From CAYHHI01 sp964356335 (GTDB lineage: Bacteria; Arandabacterota; Arandabacteria; Arandabacterales; Arandabacteraceae), in contig CAYHHI010000039.1 in NCBI GenBank assembly GCA_964356335.1, positions 1 to 32,083 on the forward strand: a stretch of 32,083 nt of DNA. Direction: 5' to 3'. The translations under genes and the position numbers were made by a program. Below, piece after piece: positions 16,825 to 23,871 of the stretch; position 1 is the first letter of the stretch; every line of letters begins with the position of its first letter. The notes below the pieces were generated by a model. That model was not told where the DNA came from and did not search any database. It saw only the letters and a program-made list of their open reading frames with translations.

Positions 16825-17073
16825 ATGATGAAGAAACGCCCGACCAAGAAGCAGTGGACCAACATGGACTATGTGAAGCCCATGGTAAAGAGTGCCTGGC
16901 AGGGTATGTACACGTGCTGGACTAACCCTGCGATGTGGTCAGACCAGGTAGTGTACAGAACTCTCAGGCAGGTTGGCGGCAAGCCATACACTGCCCGTGA
17001 CGTGCGCTCCATAATCAGGACCTACTGCAAGGTGATGAGGGAGCAGGTCAAGAAGTCGATGGTTTGGATGTAA
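16825..17073 (+). CDS. Small basic hypothetical protein
   Basis: The 82-residue product is rich in Lys, Arg, Trp and Met, with two cysteines (CW at 34-35 in the first half and YC in the second). It contains no membrane segment and no family I recognise. The middle, around GGKPYTARDVRSIIRTYC, is probably helical and could bind nucleic acid, which is an inference from charge only. The ATG at 16825 follows ACGGAGG (16811-16817) at ideal distance, and a 10-bp hairpin terminator follows the gene, so it looks like a genuine and separately regulated gene. The frame remains open far upstream, but only as a shadow of the TPR gene. Confidence 0.65.
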   Translation: MMKKRPTKKQWTNMDYVKPMVKSAWQGMYTCWTNPAMWSDQVVYRTLRQVGGKPYTARDVRSIIRTYCKVMREQVKKSMVWM

Positions 17074-17116
17074 GAACCCAAGTTCGTTGGTAAGGACGAG
17101 CCGCGATGACAACTCG

Positions 17117-17147
17117 GGGGGAGTCAGCTCGAACGAGTGACTCCCCC
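17117..17147 (+). terminator. Hairpin terminator after the small basic gene
   Basis: A perfect 10-bp stem, GGGGGAGTCA at 17117-17126 with TGACTCCCCC at 17138-17147, closes an 11-base loop and is followed by TTCGT. It lies 44 bases after the stop and separates the small gene from the next one. Confidence 0.6.
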
Positions 17148-17184
17148 TTCGTACTAATCTGACGGAAGAAACGAAAGGCCTCAT

Positions 17185-17712
17185 GTGAAAGGCATAAGAA
17201 TCATTAGAAGTGGAATCTCAGTCTATGAGGTCGAGGTTGATCTGGGCAGGTACTCGTGTCTCACAACCGCCGAGATAAGTGGGTTCAGAACGAAGCTGCT
17301 CCGGCTGTTTCCTTCTCTCAGGAAGCATGAATGCTATGCGAGCGAGGTCGGAGGTTTTGTGAGAGAGCTCGATCGAGGCACAGACCTGGCTCACGTCATG
17401 GAACATATCATACTCGAGCTTCTGAAGATGGCGTCGAGATCGCGCAGGCGATTCACGGGGTGGACGAGAAAAAAAAGCAAGAATCATGTCATACACTTTC
17501 AGGCTCCGGATGCCCATGCAGCGCGGGAGGCGGCACTGGGGGCCATAGAGGTGATCGAGGGGATCATAGGAGGAAACAGGGTCAACGCCCAGATGCTGAT
17601 CAAAGAGATCAGGAACTCAAAGGACGGAAGCGTTAAGGAAAAGAGCGGAAAGAACAAGACGGGAAATAGCAGGAGCGTCAAGGCTGAGAGCCCAAAACAC
17701 AGAGTGCTTTGA
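17185..17712 (+). CDS. Stand-alone protein related to the N-terminal domain of cyanophycin synthetase
   Basis: The 175-residue protein matches the pattern of the CphA N-terminal domain: LFPSLRKHEC (41-50), GGFVRELDRGTDLAHVMEHI (56-75) and LELLKMAS, then FTGWTR and HVIHFQAPDAHAAREAALGA. In full CphA this domain precedes the ATP-grasp and Mur-ligase-like domains, both absent here. The HVMEH segment (70-74) has HxxEH spacing, known from metallopeptidases. I recall that the N domain of some cyanophycin synthetases cuts cyanophycin to make primers, so a peptidase role is possible but unproven. Residues 145-175 form a Lys/Ser-rich tail. The start is GTG 17185 with GAAAGG six bases upstream. The next gene begins 19 bases after its stop, suggesting a two-gene unit. 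Confidence 0.72.
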   Translation: MKGIRIIRSGISVYEVEVDLGRYSCLTTAEISGFRTKLLRLFPSLRKHECYASEVGGFVRELDRGTDLAHVMEHIILELLKMASRSRRRFTGWTRKKSKNHVIHFQAPDAHAAREAALGAIEVIEGIIGGNRVNAQMLIKEIRNSKDGSVKEKSGKNKTGNSRSVKAESPKHRVL

Positions 17713-17731
17713 ATCAACGGGGGGTAGCCAG

Positions 17732-18181
17732 TTGCGACTGAAAGTGAGTTTCATTGGTTTTTCGGGGTCGAGGGCGAGGAGCGTCATAGAGTCAATTGAG
17801 CAAGCCTCGTCGCTTTCGCTCGAGGCGACAGTCACCAAGGATGCACGCAGTTGTGAGGAAGGTCTTGCAGGCGGGTTTGATGCCGTATTCCTCACGGCCG
17901 AAGTGGGTTACAGGTGCTTGAGCCTCGTCGTGGGCAAGATCCGAAGGGAGAACAAGCGGATTCCGATTGTTCTCACCTATGGTGCGGAGCCGAACGGTAA
18001 GGCATTCGAGCTTGCATCGAAATACGATTGCTGGCTCTTCAGTGAGATGGACCGCCTGAAGAGGGGACTGACTCCCCAGGAGGTCGGAGAGGCGCTCAGG
18101 GCGAGGCAAGAAGATGATAAGATCAAATCACGCCTCATGGAGGTCTCACTCCGCTCAGGTCCCTGCTCCACCGGCGACTAA
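17732..18181 (+). CDS. Receiver-like protein lacking the phosphoacceptor Asp
   Basis: The 149-residue product has an alternating beta-alpha pattern like a CheY receiver: VSFIGFSG, then FDAVFLTAEVG, IPIVLTYG and CWLFSEMDRL. The strand that should end in the phosphorylated Asp reads VFLTAEVG, with Thr in its place, and the first acidic pocket is missing, so it would be a pseudo-receiver. This assignment rests on pattern only. The start is TTG 17732 with GGGGGGTAG upstream. It follows the cyanophycin-synthetase N-domain-like gene by 19 bases. Its stop overlaps the stop of the convergent membrane gene. Confidence 0.6.
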   Translation: MRLKVSFIGFSGSRARSVIESIEQASSLSLEATVTKDARSCEEGLAGGFDAVFLTAEVGYRCLSLVVGKIRRENKRIPIVLTYGAEPNGKAFELASKYDCWLFSEMDRLKRGLTPQEVGEALRARQEDDKIKSRLMEVSLRSGPCSTGD

Positions 18182-20037
18182 GGCAGGCGGTGCCTGAGAA
18201 AATCGATCAGGTTGGTTTTTGTGTTGGTGGACGCCTTTCCATCGAGCAAATCCTGGACATACGCATCGAGATAGGAAGTACTTATCCTCTGAGCTTCGAG
18301 AATTCTTCTTGCCGCCTCGTACGAAGCAACGAAGAATGGGTCCCTCTCAAGACAGTCAAGATAGGCGGTGAAGGCTTGAAGCCTATTGCCTTCCTCGTCT
18401 TCGATCGCACCGATCTGGAAATAGGTCCCTGCGGCGGAAGGGTCCAGGCTGAGCGCATGCTGGGCGAGCCTTCGCGCCTCCGGTCGGTTTCCGGCGAGCC
18501 TCTCCACATAGGCCTTGTTTGCTGTGATCGCCGGCATCTCGTACCTGGAAATGCCGAGGAAATCCACGTTTGAGAGGACGCCCGCAGCGAGAACGACGCC
18601 ACAGGACAGAGCCAGTTTCGGCAAGTCCCTTGACGCAGTGTATCGGAGCAGCATCTCCACGCCATAGGCGGCGAGAGGGATAAGAAACACCACGCCCGGA
18701 AGTCTGAAGCGCTCGCAGACGAAGAAGCCAATACCGACTGCGAAGAAACTTGCGAAGCCCAACACCAGGATGAGAGCCCTGCGATTTGCTCCGAGGACGC
18801 TCACAATGCCGGCAGCGGCAAGGGGAAAAATGATACCAAAATTCAAGGCCGGCAAGAAGAGCCGCTTCCATGCCGATCTGCGCTCGGCTATATCGGCATT
18901 GTTATTGATCTGGGTTCGGGATACTGAGATGAGGGCCTTTCTGCCCAAGAGCCTGAGCCAGCGGCCGGGCTCGCTCGTCGCGAAGCGGATTGCCTGGTCC
19001 GCGAAAAAATCCGAACGCTGTTTGCCCGAAAGCCGCAGCCTGTCTGCTTCTATCCTTACGCGGTTCGCTTCCCCGAACCTGAAGGGATCCATGCCATCGC
19101 TCGCCCGGTTGTTCCCGACGAAGAGATTTACCCCGAAGCTTGATGTGACCGGGATCGCGTCACCCGATATGAGATAATTGTGAGCGAGGCTTGCAAGAAT
19201 GGGCACAAGGAAGCCCGCAATCAGGGCCATAGCCCCTATGAATCTCCGGCCCTTTTCGAAGAGAAGATTGAGCACGAGCAAGCCCGCCATCACGGTTGCA
19301 CCGCTCCACATCAGAGCGCTCACGGCGAACATGGTGCCGCTCGCGGCCAGGTTCTGCATGCGGTGCCGCCGAAGCCAGCTTCGAGCACCCAAGAAGATGG
19401 CAGCCTCGCCCGCCGCAAGTACCGTGAAGAACGCGATGCCTGCCCAGTACAGGTTGGCAGCATACGGCAAGGATTTCCCCTGGAGGAGACCTGCAAGATT
19501 CCTCAAACCCGGGGTCGCATACATAAGAGCCAGAACGCCAGCAAGGCCAAGCGCAGGCACAAAAACGTGTGATGTTTCGGGTCCATCACGTTCCATGAAT
19601 AACAGGGTTCCGACCAGCATGAAAGTCATGAAGATGGTGGCAGGAACGATCTCACCGGCGAAATAGTAAAAGCTCCAGTAGAAAGTCATGCCGAAACCAG
19701 CGGCCAGAGCAGTCCAATTCGAGAAGAGCCGCCGTGAAATCCGGCCCAAGAGGAGGACGTTCAGGGAAAGAAATACGCCCTGACAGACTGCGACCATCAG
19801 CTTGCTCCAACCGGAAAGCCAATAGAAAAGCCCCACAAATGCCGGGTAGAGCGCGCTCAGGAAAAAGGGTTGACCCGCAGGAATCCCCCTGAGGAGTTGC
19901 TTTGCCTCGAGGTCGTAGACCAGGGGATTTGCGACAAGATACTTAAAGAAAGGCTGGCTTCGCGTCTGGCTGACGTAGATCAGGAAGAACCCAAAGGCAA
20001 GGAGCGGCGGTAGGCAAAAGAGCCACCTGTTTTTCAT
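18178..20037 (-). CDS. GT39-like membrane glycosyltransferase with C-terminal TPRs
   Basis: The 619-residue protein has about 12 transmembrane segments to residue 500, then a soluble tail with TPR-like repeats (about 510-590; AHHALSLDP-type helices, here RRLAQHALSLDP and GNRLQAFTAYLDCLERDP). The first external loop contains NPLVYDLEAKQLL with D42, and then FLSALYPAF, the arrangement of the ArnT/PMT type of GT-C enzymes, which use a polyprenyl-phosphate sugar. A large loop near residues 290-345 (SSFGVNLFVGNNRASDGMDP) should lie in the periplasm. No ribosome site precedes ATG 20037: the bases directly upstream belong to a repeat element, so translation may be leaderless or impaired. The stop overlaps that of the convergent gene by 4 bases. 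Donor and acceptor unknown. Confidence 0.72.
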   Translation of the reverse strand: MKNRWLFCLPPLLAFGFFLIYVSQTRSQPFFKYLVANPLVYDLEAKQLLRGIPAGQPFFLSALYPAFVGLFYWLSGWSKLMVAVCQGVFLSLNVLLLGRISRRLFSNWTALAAGFGMTFYWSFYYFAGEIVPATIFMTFMLVGTLLFMERDGPETSHVFVPALGLAGVLALMYATPGLRNLAGLLQGKSLPYAANLYWAGIAFFTVLAAGEAAIFLGARSWLRRHRMQNLAASGTMFAVSALMWSGATVMAGLLVLNLLFEKGRRFIGAMALIAGFLVPILASLAHNYLISGDAIPVTSSFGVNLFVGNNRASDGMDPFRFGEANRVRIEADRLRLSGKQRSDFFADQAIRFATSEPGRWLRLLGRKALISVSRTQINNNADIAERRSAWKRLFLPALNFGIIFPLAAAGIVSVLGANRRALILVLGFASFFAVGIGFFVCERFRLPGVVFLIPLAAYGVEMLLRYTASRDLPKLALSCGVVLAAGVLSNVDFLGISRYEMPAITANKAYVERLAGNRPEARRLAQHALSLDPSAAGTYFQIGAIEDEEGNRLQAFTAYLDCLERDPFFVASYEAARRILEAQRISTSYLDAYVQDLLDGKASTNTKTNLIDFLRHRLP

Positions 20038-20038
20038 G

Positions 20039-20188
20039 GGGACACAATACTAAATTCCATTACTGGGACACAATACTAAATCGTACTCAGTCCGGCGCGT
20101 TGACCCGCGCGGGAGTGGTCCTGGAGCAGTGCACGAACACCGAAGGCGCGAGGATAAGTACCGCGGCCCGAATTTAGTATTGTGTCAC
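20039..20188. repeat. MITE/REP-like element with three 17-bp arms
   Basis: GGGACACAATACTAAAT occurs twice in direct orientation (20039-20055 and 20065-20081, 26 bp apart) and once inverted (20172-20188, ATTTAGTATTGTGTC exact, then one mismatch). The arms bound a GC-rich core of about 90 bp that contains the palindrome CCCGCGCGGG. I recall near-identical GACACAATACT(T/A)AAT motifs beside REP-associated tyrosine transposases in environmental genomes, but no transposase lies in this window, so this would be a non-autonomous copy. Confidence 0.7.
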
Positions 20189-20209
20189 CGGATTTACATC
20201 ACCTATAAT
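20180..20209 (+). promoter_or_regulatory. Candidate glmM promoter using the repeat arm
   Basis: A perfect TATAAT at 20204-20209 lies 18 bp after TTGTGT at 20180-20185, which is part of the inverted repeat arm. The -35 match is only partial (TTG). The transcript would start near 20216, about 30 bases before the GTG start of glmM. Confidence 0.45.
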
Positions 20210-20244
20210 TGGGGAAAGTGCGGCTTTGTGCCGAGGAGTGCAGT

Positions 20245-21603
20245 GTGGGCAAGTCTCAGCTCGTCATAAGTGTCTCAGGCGTGAGGGGCCTCGTGTTTGA
20301 TCCCTTGAGCCCCGAGGTCTGCTCGCGCTTTGCCGCTGCCTTCGCAAACATGTTGGGAGGCGGCACCTACGTTGTGGGCAGGGACACGCGGCCTTCCGGA
20401 GAAATCCTGGAGATGGCGGTGATTTCAGGCATCCGAGCGGCGGGCGGGAGCGTTATCGCCGTCGGAATATCGCCGACCCCGACCATCCAGCTCGCGGTCG
20501 AACACCACCGGGCAAAGGGCGGTATAGCCGTCACCGCAAGCCACAATCCTGCCGAGTGGAATGCCATGAAGCTGATATCGGGGGCGGGCACTTTTCTTGA
20601 GAAGCAAGATGTCGAACGTATCACAGAGGTCTTCAGATCAGGCATTTCATGCTATGCGGCCTTCGATGGGGCGGGCAAGTTGAGCGATGACAAAGACGCC
20701 GGCCGCCGCCACATGGACAAGGTTCTTGGCATCAGATTCCTTGACGCGAGCGCAATAGCAGCGCGGCGCTTCAGAGTCGCGGTTGATTGCATCAATGGGG
20801 CTGCAAGTGTCGTCATACCCGAGATGCTCGAGGATAGGCTTGGGTGTGAGGTCTTCCCCATTGCCTGTGAACCGAGCGGTGTCTTCAAGCGCAGCCCCGA
20901 GCCGCTTCCGGAAAACCTGGCCGAGCTCTCGGAGGTGATTAGGGCCAAGAATGCCGACATCGGTTTTGCCTTTGATCCGGACGGGGACCGACTGGCTCTG
21001 GCTGACGAGAAAGGTAATCCCATAGGGGAGGACTACACGCTTGCGATCTGTGCAGACACAGTCCTCAAGAGAGCAAAGGGTCCAGTGGTCACCAATCTGT
21101 CGACTTCGATGGCTGTTGAAGACATCGCCCGCAGGCACGGTGTGAACCTTTACCGGACGCCTATCGGCGAGGCGAACGTGGTCGCCAAAATGAAAGCCGT
21201 GGGAAGCATCGTCGGCGGCGAAGGTAACGGCGGGGTGATCCTGCCGGAGGTGCATTACGGGAGAGATGCTCTTGTCGGCACAGCCCTGGCCCTGCAGGCC
21301 CTGCTTGAAAGCGGCACCATCTTCTCGGAAATGATGGTGAACTACCCCCAATATGTTATAGTCAAACAGAAGGTTTCGTTTGATAAGATGCCTGATTTTG
21401 ACCGGATCACTGCACTGGTTGGGGAACGGTTCCCCGGAGCCAGGTTTAATCTTGAAGACGGCGTCAGAGTGGACTCTGACAGGGGCTGGCTTCACATAAG
21501 GAAATCTGGAACTGAGCCCGTGATCCGGTTTATAGCCGAAGCTCGAGATCGTGCTCAGGCGCTCGCCTTGATCGACGAGGCCAAGAGCGTGATCGGACAC
21601 TGA
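20245..21603 (+). CDS. glmM: Phosphoglucosamine mutase (phosphohexomutase family)
   Basis: The 452-residue enzyme carries the four phosphohexomutase signatures: catalytic phosphoserine S99 in TASHNPAEWN, metal loop DPDGDR (D244, D246, D248), the sugar loop GEGNGG followed by YGRDALVG, and the phosphate loop RKSGTEPVIR. It would convert glucosamine-6-phosphate to glucosamine-1-phosphate on the way to UDP-GlcNAc. Adjacency to glmS (13 bases) is the main reason to prefer GlmM over phosphomannomutase. The ASHNP context differs from the Proteobacterial GlmM form and resembles the form I recall from Bacteroidetes and archaea. The start is GTG 20245, with GAGGAG at 20233-20238; the frame is open to TTG 20209, inside the promoter. 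Confidence 0.85.
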   Translation: MGKSQLVISVSGVRGLVFDPLSPEVCSRFAAAFANMLGGGTYVVGRDTRPSGEILEMAVISGIRAAGGSVIAVGISPTPTIQLAVEHHRAKGGIAVTASHNPAEWNAMKLISGAGTFLEKQDVERITEVFRSGISCYAAFDGAGKLSDDKDAGRRHMDKVLGIRFLDASAIAARRFRVAVDCINGAASVVIPEMLEDRLGCEVFPIACEPSGVFKRSPEPLPENLAELSEVIRAKNADIGFAFDPDGDRLALADEKGNPIGEDYTLAICADTVLKRAKGPVVTNLSTSMAVEDIARRHGVNLYRTPIGEANVVAKMKAVGSIVGGEGNGGVILPEVHYGRDALVGTALALQALLESGTIFSEMMVNYPQYVIVKQKVSFDKMPDFDRITALVGERFPGARFNLEDGVRVDSDRGWLHIRKSGTEPVIRFIAEARDRAQALALIDEAKSVIGH

Positions 21604-21616
21604 GGAGGATCCTGAC

Positions 21617-23449
21617 TTGTGCGGAATAATCGGCTACGTCGGTAAAAAGGATGTTGTACCCCTTCTTGTTGACGGGCTAAAACGGCTCGAGTACAGGGGC
21701 TACGATTCAGCTGGAATAGCGATCCATGCTGACGGCAAGATCAGGATTGAGAAAGTCTCAGGCAAGATAAGCGCCCTCGAGGCTCGCCTTGCCAAGGTTG
21801 ATTTTAAAGGTACGAGCGGCATCGGACACACGCGGTGGGCCACCCATGGCGAGCCCACGACTGTCAACGCTCATCCCCACTGCGACTGCCACGCCAGAGT
21901 CGCTGTCGTCCACAACGGCATAATAGAGAACTACAGCCTCCTCAGAGATCTGCTCATAAAGGAGGGGCACACCTTCACGAGCGAGACTGACACCGAAGTC
22001 CTGGCACATCTCATCGAGAGATTTCATGAGCGCGGCAAGCCACTGGAAAAGGCTGTGAAGGCTGCTCTCGGCATGGTGCAGGGAACCTACGGCCTCGCTG
22101 TGATCTGCGCTGATGAGCCGCAGAAGATAGTCGCGGCGAGGAAAGGGAGCCCGCTTGTGCTGGGGATAGGGTCTGATGAGAACTTCGTCGCATCAGATGT
22201 TGCTGCCATCATGTGCCACACGCGAGACGTGGTCTACATGGACGATGGCGAGGTGGCCGTGGTTACACCCGACGGTTTCACTACGGTAACCAGCGATGAC
22301 CAGGAAGTCATAAAGGAAGTCGAGAAGATCACATGGAGCCTCGAGATGGCTGAGAAGGGCGGGTTTGCCCATTTCATGCTCAAAGAGATCTTCGAGCAGC
22401 CCACGAGCATACGTAACGCCCTTGCCGGCAGGATCCTCCTCGATTCCGGCCGCGCGCATCTTGGCGGCTTGAATCTGACCGATGAGGAAATAAGAAACCT
22501 ATCGCGGATCATCATCACTGCCTGCGGCACCTCTTGGCACGCCGGCCTGATAGGCGAGTACATGCTCGAGGAGTATGCCAGGATTCCGGTCGAAGTGGAA
22601 TACGCCTCCGAGTTTCGCTACCGTGACCCGGTGCTCGATCCGAGTGTGCTTGTCGTGGTGATCAGCCAGTCAGGCGAGACAGCCGACACGCTTGCCGCAA
22701 TGAGAGAAGCCAAGCAACGTGGCTCAAAGGTGCTTGGGCTCTGCAACGTCGTGGGAAGCACGATCGCAAGAGAAGCCAATGGGGGAATCTATCTTCACGC
22801 GGGCCCTGAAATCGGCGTGGCTTCAACCAAGGCCTTCACCTCCCAGGTCGTAGTGCAGATGCTCCTCACGATGCGTCTGGCCGGCATCCGCTTTGGCCAG
22901 TTCGCTGCCGGTCCCAGGATAGCGAGAGCTCTCCTCGAGCTGCCAAAGCAGGTCGAAGGCATCCTCATGAAGAGCGAGCAGATCAAAGAGATCGCCGTTG
23001 AGTACTCGGGCCACAACAATTTCCTCTATCTCGGCAGGGGCTACAATTTCCCTGTGGCCCTGGAAGGAGCGCTGAAGCTCAAGGAAATAAGCTACATCCA
23101 TGCCGAAGGCTATCCTGCCGCCGAGATGAAGCACGGACCGATAGCCTTGATTGATGACAAGATGCCGGTGGTCGTGATCGCCGTAAGGGACAATGCCTAC
23201 GAGAAGATCATGGGAAACGTGGAAGAGGTCAAGGCACGAGGTGGAAGGGTGCTCGCGATAGCAAGTGAAGGCGATGAGGAGATTGCCAAGAAGGCTGATC
23301 ATGTGATTTACATACCGGCGACTCTGCCTGCGCTCACCCCAGTCCTGTCCGTTATCCCGCTTCAGGTGCTGGCATACCACATAGCGGTCATGAGAGGGTG
23401 CAATGTAGACCAGCCCAGGAACCTGGCAAAAAGCGTGACCGTAGAGTGA
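21617..23449 (+). CDS. glmS: Glutamine--fructose-6-phosphate aminotransferase (isomerizing)
   Basis: The 610-residue enzyme makes glucosamine-6-phosphate from fructose-6-phosphate and glutamine. The N-terminal Ntn glutaminase domain begins directly at catalytic Cys2 (MCGIIGYVG), with RGYDSAGIA, HTRWATHG and HNGIIEN downstream. Two SIS sugar-isomerase domains follow (ACGTSWHAG and SQSGETADT; then FLYLGRGYNFPVALEGALKLKE and EGYPAAEMKHGP). The end DQPRNLAKSVTVE is the conserved terminus. The start is TTG, and it cannot be elsewhere because Cys2 must become N-terminal; GAGGAGG at 21602-21608 sits on the glmM stop. The 13-base gap leaves no room for a glmS ribozyme. It is translationally coupled with glmM. 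Confidence 0.97.
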   Translation: MCGIIGYVGKKDVVPLLVDGLKRLEYRGYDSAGIAIHADGKIRIEKVSGKISALEARLAKVDFKGTSGIGHTRWATHGEPTTVNAHPHCDCHARVAVVHNGIIENYSLLRDLLIKEGHTFTSETDTEVLAHLIERFHERGKPLEKAVKAALGMVQGTYGLAVICADEPQKIVAARKGSPLVLGIGSDENFVASDVAAIMCHTRDVVYMDDGEVAVVTPDGFTTVTSDDQEVIKEVEKITWSLEMAEKGGFAHFMLKEIFEQPTSIRNALAGRILLDSGRAHLGGLNLTDEEIRNLSRIIITACGTSWHAGLIGEYMLEEYARIPVEVEYASEFRYRDPVLDPSVLVVVISQSGETADTLAAMREAKQRGSKVLGLCNVVGSTIAREANGGIYLHAGPEIGVASTKAFTSQVVVQMLLTMRLAGIRFGQFAAGPRIARALLELPKQVEGILMKSEQIKEIAVEYSGHNNFLYLGRGYNFPVALEGALKLKEISYIHAEGYPAAEMKHGPIALIDDKMPVVVIAVRDNAYEKIMGNVEEVKARGGRVLAIASEGDEEIAKKADHVIYIPATLPALTPVLSVIPLQVLAYHIAVMRGCNVDQPRNLAKSVTVE

Positions 23450-23476
23450 GTTTGCCGGGAACGGGGGATAGCAGCA

Positions 23477-23869
23477 TTGGAAAAGTGGAAGATAGAATCG
23501 GCTGATGCTCCACAGGCCCTCGGCCCATATAGCCAGGGAATAGCTTCTCGTATAGGCACCTACATTTTCGTTTCGGGACAGATCGGCATTGACCCTGCGA
23601 CTGGCTCACTGGTCGGAGACATGATTGCGGCACAGACCGAGCGGGCCCTTAAGAACGTGCTCTCAATAGTCGAGACGGCCGGCGGAAGCAAGAACTCCAT
23701 AGTCAAGACAACGGTATATCTCAGACGGCTTGAGGATTTCGCGGCCATGAATGAAGTCTATTCGAAGATCTTGAGTGCGCCCTATCCTGCGCGGGCATGC
23801 GTAGGGGTGGCCGATCTTCCCAAGGGAGCTCTGGTTGAAATAGAGGCAATCGCGGTTCTTGAGGGGTGA
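23477..23869 (+). CDS. ridA: RidA family enamine/imine deaminase
   Basis: The 130-residue protein has the complete YjgF/YER057c/UK114 pattern: GPYSQGI (16-22), FVSGQIGIDP (31-40), KTTVYL (77-82) and the signature YPARACVGVADLPKGALVEI, with the catalytic Arg106. RidA hydrolyses reactive 2-aminoacrylate and related imines made by PLP enzymes. The length is standard. The start is TTG 23477 with ACGGGGGA upstream; no other in-frame start gives a full domain. It lies between glmS and selD in the same run, two bases before the GTG of selD. Confidence 0.95.
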   Translation: MEKWKIESADAPQALGPYSQGIASRIGTYIFVSGQIGIDPATGSLVGDMIAAQTERALKNVLSIVETAGGSKNSIVKTTVYLRRLEDFAAMNEVYSKILSAPYPARACVGVADLPKGALVEIEAIAVLEG

Positions 23870-23871
23870 CG

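Noticed and set aside
20647..21600. A 317-codon open frame opposite glmM
   Set aside because: Antisense shadow of a gene with complete catalytic motifs; no ribosome site or family pattern.
21604..21616. glmS ribozyme upstream of glmS
   Set aside because: Only 13 bases separate glmM and glmS, far too short for the ribozyme.
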